In this document: in pieces, positions 56,999-64,000 of the stretch
How the letters are laid out: each line of letters opens with the position of its first letter
Numbering within the stretch: the first letter of the stretch is position 1
From: Nocardia terrae
GTDB lineage: Bacteria; Actinomycetota; Actinomycetes; Mycobacteriales; Mycobacteriaceae
Direction: 5' to 3'
Assembly (NCBI RefSeq): GCF_009760405.1
Contig: NZ_WRPP01000004.1
Location: forward strand, 744,001-808,000
DNA: 64,000 bases
Notes under the pieces: model-generated
Database searches by the model: none
Seen by the model: only the letters and a program-made list of their open reading frames with translations
What the model was told of the DNA's origin: nothing
Translations under genes and position numbers: made by a program

Positions 56999-57649
56999 AT
57001 GTCCAAGACCGCCGAACCCACAGCTCAGCGCGCCCTGCCCGGCCGCAAGGCGCAGGCCGCCCGCAATGACGAGCTCATCTTGGCCGCCGCGCGAGACGTG
57101 TTCCTCGCCGAACCCAAGGCCCCGATCTCGGCGGTCGCCGAGCGCGCCGGAGTAGGAATCAGCGCGCTGTATCGGCGCTATCCGAGCAAGGAGGAGCTGC
57201 TGCGCACCCTCTGCTACGACGGATTGCGCCGCTACAACGCCGAAGCCGAAGCGGCGCTGGCGGATTCCGACGGCTGGGCCGCGCTGACCGGCTTCCTGGA
57301 ACGGGTCGTCGACGCCGACGTGCACTCGCTGACCGTGCATCTGGCCGGCACCTTCACTCCAGACGACTCGATCCTGCCCGAGGTGATGCGCTCGGCCGAG
57401 GCCAACGAGGAACTCATCCGCCGGGCCCGGGAGTCCGGCCGGTTGCGGGACGGGGTCACCGTCGCCGACCTCGGTCTGGTGCTCGAGGCATGCTCGGCCA
57501 TTTCGCTGCCCGACCCCGAGCGCACCGCGCAACTGCGCCGCCGGGTGCTCGCACTGCTCATCGACGGTCTGGCGGCTCCGGGGGAGCTGCCGGGCCCGCC
57601 GCCCGCCCCGGGGGAGTTCGCGGGGCGCTGGCAGCCGCGCGGCAAATAG
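56999..57649 (+). CDS. TetR-family regulator beside the epoxide hydrolase
   Basis: This 216-residue TetR protein has HTH PISAVAERAGVGISALYRRY and a C-terminal domain of the Tn916/SbtR-like group (FLERVVDADVHSLTVHLAGT). Divergent from the epoxide hydrolase, it likely binds the two GAACGGA operators and represses both genes. The gene ends in a small duplication: GGCAGCCGCGCGGCAA occurs at 57630 and again at 57652, across its stop codon. Confidence 0.9.
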   Translation: MSKTAEPTAQRALPGRKAQAARNDELILAAARDVFLAEPKAPISAVAERAGVGISALYRRYPSKEELLRTLCYDGLRRYNAEAEAALADSDGWAALTGFLERVVDADVHSLTVHLAGTFTPDDSILPEVMRSAEANEELIRRARESGRLRDGVTVADLGLVLEACSAISLPDPERTAQLRRRVLALLIDGLAAPGELPGPPPAPGEFAGRWQPRGK

Positions 57650-57727
57650 TCGGCAGCCGCGCGGCAAGTGATCGGATCGTTGCCCCTGAATACCGGGGCA
57701 AATGTCCTGCGGCGATAGCGTATCGGC

Positions 57728-58726
57728 ATGGAGATCCTCGCCTACGGCGTGCAGGCCGATGAGAAACCCATGCTGCGTACGGCTCTCGACGGGCGGCACG
57801 GCCTCCGGATGCTCGAGGAGTTCCTGAACCGGAACACCGCGCCCCTGGCGGCGGGATACGAGGTCGTCAGCACGAGTGTCAACGCACAGCTGGATGCCGA
57901 GGTCCTGCGCACGCTCGCCGCGGGCGGCACGCGCATGATCGCGCAGCGCTCAACGGGTTTCAACAATATCGATCTGGACGTGGCGGCCGAGCTCGAACTG
58001 ACCGTGGCCCGGGTCTCGTACTACTCGCCGTACGCGGTGGCCGAATTCGCGTGGACGCTCGCCATGGCGGTGAACCGGCGCATCATCCGCGCCGCGCACC
58101 GGACCCGCGAATTCGATTTCCGGCTGGACGGATTAATGGGTCGCGACATCCACGGCATGACCATCGGGGTGGTCGGCACCGGGAAGATCGGCGAATGTTT
58201 CGCGCGGATCGCGCACGGTTTCGGAACCCGGCTGCTGGGCTGGGACGTGGCCGAGAACCCCTACTGCCGAGACGAATTGGGGATGACCTACACCGATCTC
58301 GAGGCCCTGCTCGCCGAATCCGACATCGTGTCACTGCACGTGCCGCTGCTCCCCGCCACCTATCACCTGATCGACGCCAAGGCGCTGGATCTCATGAAAC
58401 CCGGTGCGCTGCTGATCAACAGCAGCCGCGGCGGCCTGGTCGACGCCAACGCGCTGGTCGAGACGCTGCGCACCGGAAAGCTCGGCGGGGTGGGCCTGGA
58501 CGTCTACGAGGAGGAGACCGGCCTGTTCTTCTTCGACCGCTCGGTCACCGGGATCGCCGACGACACCCTGGCCCGCCTCATGACGATCCCGAACGTCCTG
58601 GTCACCTCGCACCAGGCGTACTTCACCTCCACCGCCGTCGGACAGATAGTCGAGACCACGGTCCGCAATGTCGAGGACTACCTGGCCGGGAGGCAATCGG
58701 AGAACACATTGGTTCCCGCACCCTGA
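57728..58726 (+). CDS. ldhA: D-2-hydroxyacid dehydrogenase (D-lactate dehydrogenase type)
   Basis: This 332-residue NAD-dependent enzyme has the dinucleotide motif GVVGTGKIGECFA, catalytic Arg in INSSRGG, Glu in DVYEEETGLFF and His in SHQAYFT, the order seen in fermentative D-lactate dehydrogenase (LdhA). It probably reduces pyruvate to D-lactate. ATG at 57728. The VOC gene follows by 65 bp in the same direction. Confidence 0.92.
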   Translation: MEILAYGVQADEKPMLRTALDGRHGLRMLEEFLNRNTAPLAAGYEVVSTSVNAQLDAEVLRTLAAGGTRMIAQRSTGFNNIDLDVAAELELTVARVSYYSPYAVAEFAWTLAMAVNRRIIRAAHRTREFDFRLDGLMGRDIHGMTIGVVGTGKIGECFARIAHGFGTRLLGWDVAENPYCRDELGMTYTDLEALLAESDIVSLHVPLLPATYHLIDAKALDLMKPGALLINSSRGGLVDANALVETLRTGKLGGVGLDVYEEETGLFFFDRSVTGIADDTLARLMTIPNVLVTSHQAYFTSTAVGQIVETTVRNVEDYLAGRQSENTLVPAP

Positions 58727-58791
58727 ACCATGATGATTTCCGCGACCCGGCTCCGACTTCCGGAGGAACACCCAACTCGGAAGGATTCGCC

Positions 58792-59196
58792 ATGAACTGG
58801 ACTCTCGAAGTGATCGTCGTCCCCGTCACCGACGTCGACCGCGCCAAGGATTTCTACGCCAACCAACTCGGCTTCCACGTCGACCACGATGTCCAGCCCG
58901 GCGACGGCATGCGCATCTGTCAGCTCACCCCGCCGGGCTCCGGCTGCTCCATCGTCATCGGCGAGGGCGTGGTCCCGAAGATGGAACCCGGCTACCTGAA
59001 GGGCCTGCAACTGGTCGTGAACGACCTGAAGCGTGCGCACGCCGAACTCGTCGAGCGCGGTGTCGCCGTCAGCGACATCCAGATCCTGCCCGGCCCGGTC
59101 ACCGAGGGCGACCCGCTGAACAACGCGGGTTTCCTCTTCTTCGACGACCCGGACGGCAACAGCTGGGCGGTCCAGCAGATCTCCAACCGGCCCTGA
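58792..59196 (+). CDS. VOC superfamily (glyoxalase-like) protein
   Basis: This 134-residue protein has two beta-alpha-beta-beta-beta modules (EVIVVPVTDVDRAKDFYANQ; LGFHVDHDV; FFDDPDGNSWAVQQI). The last part carries the usual metal Glu region as GNSWAVQQ, without the Glu, so metal binding is uncertain. It may protect against or modify small electrophiles. AAGGA precedes the ATG. Probably co-transcribed with the dehydrogenase gene; hairpin at 59219. Confidence 0.88.
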   Translation: MNWTLEVIVVPVTDVDRAKDFYANQLGFHVDHDVQPGDGMRICQLTPPGSGCSIVIGEGVVPKMEPGYLKGLQLVVNDLKRAHAELVERGVAVSDIQILPGPVTEGDPLNNAGFLFFDDPDGNSWAVQQISNRP

Positions 59197-59218
59197 AAAC
59201 CCTCGGGTAGAACAGAAA

Positions 59219-59252
59219 TCGGGGCGGACGGCCCGAAAGCCATCCGCCCCGA
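59219..59252. terminator. Bidirectional terminator between VOC gene and thiC
   Basis: TCGGGGCGGACGGC (59219-59232) pairs with GCCATCCGCCCCGA (59239-59252) with one mismatch and a CCGAAA loop, between convergent genes. Confidence 0.85.
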
Positions 59253-59264
59253 ATTCGATTCGTC

Positions 59265-60926
59265 CTACACGACCGGCAGGTACACCTTGTTGCCCGCGTC
59301 GGCGAACTCGGCGGACTTCTCCGCCATGCCCGCCTCGATGGCGTTCACGTCGGTGAGGCCGTGCTTCTCGGCGTAGTCGCGCACGTCCTGCGAGATGCGC
59401 ATGGAGCAGAACTTCGGACCGCACATGGAGCAGAAGTGCGCGGTCTTGGCGGGCTCGGCCGGCATGGTCTCGTCGTGGTACTCGCGCGCGGTGTCGGGGT
59501 CCAGCGAGAGGTTGAACTGGTCGGTCCAGCGGAACTCGAAGCGCGCCTTGGACAGCGCGTTGTCGCGGTCCTGCGCGCGCGGGTGCTGCTTGGCCAGGTC
59601 GGCGGAGTGGGCGGCGATCTTGTAGGTGATCACGCCGACCTTCACGTCGTCGCGGTTGGGCAGGCCCAGGTGCTCCTTCGGCGTCACGTAGCACAGCATG
59701 GCGGTGCCGGCCTGGGCGATGATGGCCGCGCCGATGGCCGAGGTGATGTGGTCGTAGGCGGGCGCGATATCGGTGGCCAGCGGGCCGAGGGTGTAGAACG
59801 GAGCCTCCTCGCAGAGCTCCTCCTCCAGCCGCACGTTCTCCACGATCTTGTGCATCGGCACGTGGCCGGGGCCCTCGATCATGACCTGCACGCCATAGGA
59901 TTTCGCGATCTTGGTGAGCTCGCCCAGGGTGCGCAGCTCGGCGAACTGGGCCTCGTCGTTCGCGTCCGCGATGGAACCCGGGCGCAGGCCGTCACCAAGG
60001 GAGAAGGTGATGTCGTACTTCGCGAGAATCTCGCACAGCTCGGCGAAGTTGGTGTACAGGAACGATTCCTGGTGATGCGCCAGGCACCACGCGGCCATGA
60101 TCGAACCGCCGCGGGACACGATGCCGGTGACGCGCTTGGCGGCCAGCGGCACGTAGCGCAGCAGCACGCCCGCGTGCACCGTCATGTAGTCGACGCCCTG
60201 CTCGGCCTGCTCGATCACGGTGTCGCGGTAGATCTCCCAGGTCAGCTTGGTGGGATCGCCGTTCACCTTCTCGAGGGCCTGATAGATCGGCACGGTGCCG
60301 ACCGGGACCGGCGAATTGCGCAGGATCCACTCGCGGGTCTCGTGAATGTTCTTGCCGGTGGAGAGATCCATGATGGTGTCGGCGCCCCAGCGGGTGGCCC
60401 ACACCATCTTCTCGACCTCCTCGGCGATGGAGGAGCTCACGGCCGAGTTGCCGATGTTCGCGTTGATCTTCACGGCGAACTTCTTGCCGATGATCATCGG
60501 CTCGGACTCGGGATGCTTGTGGTTGGCGGGGATGACCGCGCGACCGGCGGCGACCTCGTCGCGGACCAGCTCGGGCGCGACGCCCTCGCGCGCCGCGATG
60601 TAGGCCATCTCCTTGGTGACGATGCCCTGGCGAGCCCAGTTGAGCTGGGTCGGCGGGCCGTCGACCTGCGGCTTGTCCCAGCTGTCGCGCAGCTTGGGCA
60701 GCCCGGCCTCGAGGTCGATGGTGGCGGTGTCATCGGTGTACGGACCCGAGGTGTCGTACACGTCGAAGTGCTCGCCGTTGGTGAGGTTGATGCGCCGCAC
60801 CGGGACGTTCAGGGTCGTGCCGTCGGCCTCGACCTGCTCGTAGTGCTTGACGCTGCCCTCGATCGGACCGGTTGTCACAGAGTCGACGGGCGCGGCGGAG
60901 GCGCCATTGGACACACGACTGGACAT
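59265..60926 (-). CDS. thiC: Phosphomethylpyrimidine synthase ThiC
   Basis: ThiC is a radical-SAM-type enzyme that rearranges aminoimidazole ribotide to HMP phosphate. The 553-residue protein has the C-terminal Fe-S motif CSMCGPKFCSM, and NANIGNSAVSSSIAEEVEK and EGPGHVPMH. The ATG at 60926 follows GGGAGG, which is within the expression platform of the TPP riboswitch. It supplies ThiD and ThiE. Confidence 0.97.
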   Translation of the reverse strand: MSSRVSNGASAAPVDSVTTGPIEGSVKHYEQVEADGTTLNVPVRRINLTNGEHFDVYDTSGPYTDDTATIDLEAGLPKLRDSWDKPQVDGPPTQLNWARQGIVTKEMAYIAAREGVAPELVRDEVAAGRAVIPANHKHPESEPMIIGKKFAVKINANIGNSAVSSSIAEEVEKMVWATRWGADTIMDLSTGKNIHETREWILRNSPVPVGTVPIYQALEKVNGDPTKLTWEIYRDTVIEQAEQGVDYMTVHAGVLLRYVPLAAKRVTGIVSRGGSIMAAWCLAHHQESFLYTNFAELCEILAKYDITFSLGDGLRPGSIADANDEAQFAELRTLGELTKIAKSYGVQVMIEGPGHVPMHKIVENVRLEEELCEEAPFYTLGPLATDIAPAYDHITSAIGAAIIAQAGTAMLCYVTPKEHLGLPNRDDVKVGVITYKIAAHSADLAKQHPRAQDRDNALSKARFEFRWTDQFNLSLDPDTAREYHDETMPAEPAKTAHFCSMCGPKFCSMRISQDVRDYAEKHGLTDVNAIEAGMAEKSAEFADAGNKVYLPVV

Positions 60927-60935
60927 TTGAATCCT

Positions 60936-61020
60936 CCCTACGCCGGCATTACCCGGTCAGGTTCATACGGTCGACGGCCCACTAGCCGTCCTCTCAGCCC
61001 GCTGGTGCGAGCCCCCGTTG
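60936..61020 (-). ncRNA. TPP riboswitch before thiC
   Basis: On the minus strand the leader shows ACGGGGGCTCGCACC, GCTGAGAGGACGGC, ACCGTATGAACCTGACC, GGGTAATGCCGGCGTAGGGA, the classical TPP (THI) aptamer. It ends at the thiC ribosome site, so TPP would block translation or transcription of thiC. Confidence 0.96.
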
Positions 61021-61049
61021 GCATACGTACTTTCCCGCCGACCATACCC

Positions 61050-61077
61050 GGTCCCGGGCCGCCAACGACCCGGGACC
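61050..61077 (-). terminator. Hairpin between lipase gene and thiC leader
   Basis: GGTCCCGGG (61050-61058) pairs with CCCGGGACC (61069-61077), 49 bases after the lipase stop and upstream of the thiC riboswitch. Probable terminator of the lipase gene. Confidence 0.55.
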
Positions 61078-61125
61078 GCGGAATATACGATCCGGTCCGG
61101 TTCAGTGAACGATGGTTCGCTCTAC

Positions 61126-62520
61126 TCAGTGCTCCTGCGGTCCGATGGGCCAGCCGAGCGCGCCGAAGGCGGCGTTCAACTCGATCTCGACCTGGGTCGC
61201 GAGGGCATCCACGCTGCCGAGCATGGTGATGACATCGTCGGTGCGGCAGCCGGCCGGATCCGCCGCGCCCGGGGCGAGCCGGGACTTGATCCAGTTGAAC
61301 GCGTCGGCCATGCCGAGGGTGGTCAGCGTCAGGTGCTCACTGAGGTGATCGCGTTTGTAGTACACCGAGCTGCCGCCGTCGCACCACCGCTGAACCATGC
61401 GGTCGTTGGTGTACCAGGGCACGGCCTCGTCGTAGACGCCTTGGTAGACCATGGTCGGCGCGGTCGGCGGATTGCCGCCCAGCACAGTCGAATCGAAGAC
61501 CTCCTTGATCTCCGGCAGTGCCAGATAGTCCGCGATCGGGATGGTCATCATCCGCTGGTAGTCGGTGAACATCAGGTTCAGCACATTGCGCACCAGGCAC
61601 TGGTTGGCGGTGCGGTCCATGATCGCGCGACCCTCCGGCGTGAGGTACTTCTCGGTGGTCTCCGCGAACTTCGGATAGGCGTTGCGCAGCGAGGCGATGC
61701 CGACGCCGATGAGGCTGGCGAACATGGAACCGTTGACATGCAACAGTGATTCGACATCCGAGACCGGCGCGCCCAGGGCGACGCCCTTGATGTTCAGCTC
61801 CGGCGCGTAACTCGGCTGCATCTCCGCCGCCCAGCCGCTGCCCATGCCGCCGCCGGAGTAACCCCACAGTGCCACCGGTGTATTCGCGCCGTCCAGGCCC
61901 AGCGGCTGGAAGCTCTCGGCGGCGCGCACGCTGTCGAGAATCATGTAGCCGGGCTCCTTGGCGACCGCGAGATGCCCGTTCAGGCCCTCGTAGTCCGGGA
62001 CATTGACGGCATAGCCCTGGCTGATCGAGCCCGCGAGCTCCAGGTACTCGACCGTGGAGTGGATGCCTTCCAGCGCGGGCAGCCCGCCGCCCTGCTGCAG
62101 GATGTAGGAGGGTGCGCAGTTGGGTGAGGTGCTGTCGTAGAAGAACTGGTGCGAGACCAGCGGACGGGTGTGAGAAGTGTTGGCCCCCTCGGGAATCGCC
62201 ACCGTGGTGGCCGCGACCGTGGGCTGCCCGAACAGATCGGTGGTGCGGTAGAGCAGCTGCCACGACCGCACGTGCACCGGCAGCACGGTGAGCACCGCCA
62301 GCTGCACCTCGCGGCTGCGCAGAATGGTGCCCGGATCAGCGGATTCGAATCCGTCGGGCGCTTGGTAGAACGGATCGGCGTTCAGTGGAAGCGGTTGCGC
62401 GGCCGCCGTTCCCGTGGTGACGCCCCCTAGTAGCACGGCCATCCCGGCCGTCAGCGCCGTCGCGAGTGCGGCCGCGAGCAGCCGCCTACCCCGCCTTCGG
62501 CGATCCCCTTTGATTGCCAC
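61126..62520 (-). CDS. Secreted lipase of the LIP (fungal-like) family
   Basis: This 464-residue protein has an N-terminal signal (basic RRRRGRR, hydrophobic ATALTAGMAVLLGG, cleavage near TAAAQ). The catalytic Ser is in LWGYSGGGMG, the Asp in QGVYDEAVPW and the His in RDHLSEHLTL, as in LIP family triacylglycerol lipases, common in mycobacteria and nocardiae. The GTG at 62520 follows GGAAGGGA. It acts outside the membrane on lipids. Divergent from a TetR gene. Confidence 0.9.
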   Translation of the reverse strand: MAIKGDRRRRGRRLLAAALATALTAGMAVLLGGVTTGTAAAQPLPLNADPFYQAPDGFESADPGTILRSREVQLAVLTVLPVHVRSWQLLYRTTDLFGQPTVAATTVAIPEGANTSHTRPLVSHQFFYDSTSPNCAPSYILQQGGGLPALEGIHSTVEYLELAGSISQGYAVNVPDYEGLNGHLAVAKEPGYMILDSVRAAESFQPLGLDGANTPVALWGYSGGGMGSGWAAEMQPSYAPELNIKGVALGAPVSDVESLLHVNGSMFASLIGVGIASLRNAYPKFAETTEKYLTPEGRAIMDRTANQCLVRNVLNLMFTDYQRMMTIPIADYLALPEIKEVFDSTVLGGNPPTAPTMVYQGVYDEAVPWYTNDRMVQRWCDGGSSVYYKRDHLSEHLTLTTLGMADAFNWIKSRLAPGAADPAGCRTDDVITMLGSVDALATQVEIELNAAFGALGWPIGPQEH

Positions 62521-62619
62521 GTCTCTGTTCCCTTCCTCATCGACGTGACAGCGATTACAACACGGCATCCACTTACCAACAAGATGTCTTTCTGAAAACT
62601 GCTTGGCTATCGTCTAGGC

Positions 62620-63294
62620 ATGTCCCGCAGCACCCCCGCCGCGCCGACCGACCGGACCCCCGTGCGGCGTCGCATCCGCGGCCTCGACGCCGACGAGCGC
62701 AGCGCCCAGCGCCGCCGTCAGCTCCTCACCGCCGCCACCGAACTCTTTGCCCGCCAAAGCTATTCATTGACCTCGATCGAGCAGATCTGCCAGCACGCCT
62801 ACGTCGGCACCAAGGGCTTCTACGACCACTTCGAGAGCAAGGAAGCCTGCTACACCGCGCTGCTGGTACAGATCAGTACCGGAATCCAGCAACGCGTCAC
62901 CGAGGTCGCCCTCGAAACCGCCGACAGCGACTGGCCCACCCGCCGCGCCGCCGTGGTCGCCGCCTTCGTCCACGCCATCGCCGACGACCCCCGCCTGGCC
63001 AAGGTCACCTTCGGCGAGGCCGGCGGCATCTCCCCGGCCGTCGAGGCCCAGCGCCGCGTCAACCGCCGCTGGTCCGCCGAATTCCTGAAACACCAATGGC
63101 TGCAGGACGGTTCACCCGACGACCCCGCCCTGCTTCCGCTGGCCCTGGCCACGATCGGCGGCATGTTCGAACTCGTCGCCGACTGGCTGCACCACCACGA
63201 CGACGGCGGCGCACCGGATTCCGTCGACACCCTGGTCGCCGACCTCCAGCATTTCGTCACCATCGTCGACGCGGGCCGCGCCGCGATCCGCTGA
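62620..63294 (+). CDS. TetR-family regulator beside the lipase
   Basis: This 224-residue TetR protein has HTH SYSLTSIEQICQHAYVGTKG, followed by FYDHFESKEA. Divergent from the lipase gene with 99 bp between, it may control it. No strong palindrome is seen in the gap; CAAGATGTCTTTCTG (62580-62594) is a weak candidate. Confidence 0.88.
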   Translation: MSRSTPAAPTDRTPVRRRIRGLDADERSAQRRRQLLTAATELFARQSYSLTSIEQICQHAYVGTKGFYDHFESKEACYTALLVQISTGIQQRVTEVALETADSDWPTRRAAVVAAFVHAIADDPRLAKVTFGEAGGISPAVEAQRRVNRRWSAEFLKHQWLQDGSPDDPALLPLALATIGGMFELVADWLHHHDDGGAPDSVDTLVADLQHFVTIVDAGRAAIR

Positions 63295-63307
63295 ACGGTC
63301 CGGTTCA

Positions 63308-63457
63308 GCCGCGGGGCGGGCGGCCAGCATGATGTCCCGGAGCGAGATGTGGGCGGGTTCGGCGTCGTTGCGGGGTGCCAGGCCGATGCGTAGGGGAGGG
63401 GCGGGGTTTCGACGGGGAGGTCGAAGACCGTGAGGCCGAGCTGTTCGGCCATCGGGC
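63308..63457 (-). pseudogene. Fragment of a LysR-family regulator
   Basis: The minus strand holds, in two frames, the tail of a LysR effector domain: AEQLGLTVFDLPVETPPL in one frame, then RIGLAPRNDAEPAHISLRDI in another. The frame change near 63385 and the lack of any HTH part show that it is a decayed 3' end. Confidence 0.6.
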
Positions 63458-63907
63458 GCACTGCTGATCGCGGTGCTGGCGTGGCATTCGCTGCGCTCAC
63501 CGCATCGGCTCATCGATCCGCGGGTGTTCCGGTCGCGGCGGCTGCGGGCGGCGGTGCTCGGCACCGAGACCACCTTCTTCGGCCTGTTCGCGCTGTTCTT
63601 CGTGAATTCCCGATACCTGCAGTACGTCAAGGGTTTCTCGGCGGCCGCCGCGGGTATGGCCATCGTGCCGCTCACCATCGGCATGATCCTGGTGCCGCGC
63701 TACGCGGTGCGGCTGGAAGCCCGCCTGGGACCGCGGATTCCAGCCGCGGGCGGTCTCGCGGTCATCGGTACCCTTATGGCCTCACCCGCGGGGGACGGCG
63801 CCCGCCATCCGGCGGCCTTCGCCGACGGCATGGGAATCGGCCTCGGCGTCATCGGCGGCCTGGTTCTGCTCGCCGCCGCTGCCGTCGCCGTCGGCTACCG
63901 CCGGTGA
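63458..63907 (+). pseudogene. Truncated and internally deleted MFS (DHA2-type) transporter
   Basis: The frame starts in the middle of an EmrB/QacA-like exporter (ALLIAVLAWHSLRSPHRLID; FRSRRLRAAVLGTETTFFGL) and reads through about three helices to GPRIPAAGGLAVIG. It then jumps to a C-terminal helix (GIGLGVIGGLVLLAAAAVAV). The first half and roughly four helices are missing. It is joined to the LysR fragment and overlaps the MmpL end on the other strand. Confidence 0.65.
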
Positions 63908-64000
63908 TTCCTCGAACCCGATCCGCTTGTGCAGCGCCGCAAGCGGTTTCGGGGCCCACCAGTTGCCGGTGGACATCAGGCGCATGAGGGCCGGGGCCAG
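63782..64000 (-). CDS. MmpL-family transporter, C-terminal end (runs off the window)
   Basis: The minus-strand frame is open from base 64000 and starts LAPALMRLMSTGNWWAPKPL, then AALHKRIGFEES, the characteristic end of MMPL/RND lipid exporters, where the last helix is followed by the NWWAP motif. After about residue 35 the frame continues into acidic sequence that is the antisense of the MFS remnant, so the native end is probably replaced. The main part lies outside the window. Confidence 0.75.
   Translation of the reverse strand: MAPALMRLMSTGNWWAPKPLAALHKRIGFEESPAVADGDGSGGEQNQAADDAEADSHAVGEGRRMAGAVPRG

Noticed and set aside
57630..57667. Attachment site or insertion footprint at the direct repeat of GGCAGCCGCGCGGCAA
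   Set aside because: The two copies are only 22 bp apart with no mobile gene between; a local slippage duplication explains it.

Overview
The window is very GC-rich, densely coded chromosomal DNA of a mycolic-acid actinobacterium, most likely Nocardia or a close relative. The main reason is gene order. An F420-dependent glucose-6-phosphate dehydrogenase, pta, ackA, pknG, glnH, glnX, a Nudix gene, thiE and thiOSG, then thiD and thiC, follow the order known around Rv0407-Rv0423c of Mycobacterium tuberculosis, and the rhodanese-metZ pair matches Rv0390-Rv0391. The proteins and spacing differ from Mycobacterium, and several blocks are inserted. The genus is an inference.

Layout. 1-5.5 kb: a partial MocR-type regulator, a small membrane protein, an Ogt-type DNA repair protein, two coupled membrane proteins, and a cluster of exported proteins with two glycine-zipper paralogues and the remains of a third secreted gene. 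5.7-9.8 kb: a large LuxR/ATPase regulator, an XRE regulator and a divergent YceI protein. 9.9-13.5 kb: an alpha-methylacyl-CoA racemase, an amidohydrolase and ferredoxin reductase FprA behind a candidate iron box. 13.7-18.9 kb: a membrane-anchored protein, a SAM-IV riboswitch driving rhodanese-metZ, an alpha/beta hydrolase, a DJ-1/PfpI-MarR operon and a HAD phosphatase. 19.2-29.8 kb: fgd, pta-ackA, and the GlnX-GlnH-PknG amino-acid sensing unit with a Nudix gene. 29.8-35.1 kb: a cytoplasmic molybdopterin oxidoreductase placed between the Nudix gene and the thiamine genes thiE and thiOSG.

35.2-38.4 kb: an ABC transporter, a class III adenylate cyclase and a small membrane protein. 38.6-47.9 kb: a catabolic operon for branched acyl-CoA (AtuA-like, two acyl-CoA dehydrogenases, biotin-dependent carboxylase beta and alpha subunits, enoyl-CoA hydratase, TetR). 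48-52.2 kb: small hypothetical genes and a three-gene, translationally stitched envelope glycosylation operon (GT2-GtrA fusion, 61-residue protein, GT39). 52.3-54.9 kb: thiD, a CobW-type metallochaperone under a Zur-like box, and a small unknown protein. 55-59.2 kb: an SDR, an epoxide hydrolase with divergent TetR and paired operators, a D-2-hydroxyacid dehydrogenase and a VOC protein. 59.3-61 kb: thiC under a TPP riboswitch. 61-63.3 kb: a secreted lipase and divergent TetR. 63.3-64 kb: decayed LysR and MFS genes joined to the end of an MmpL gene.

Two themes connect the window. Thiamine synthesis is spread over three units (thiE/thiOSG, thiD, thiC), of which only thiC shows a standard TPP riboswitch. 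Nitrogen and carbon status is read by GlnH/GlnX/PknG next to acetate metabolism. The less expected features are a direct-repeat operator with identical 12-11-11 spacing in front of two unrelated genes 38 kb apart, a short GC-rich repeat inserted in frame in thiG and in the biotin carboxylase gene, a Thr-rich repeat tail of about 190 residues on PknG, and a structured thiO leader without TPP-riboswitch motifs. No tRNA, rRNA, CRISPR array, transposase or prophage gene was seen.
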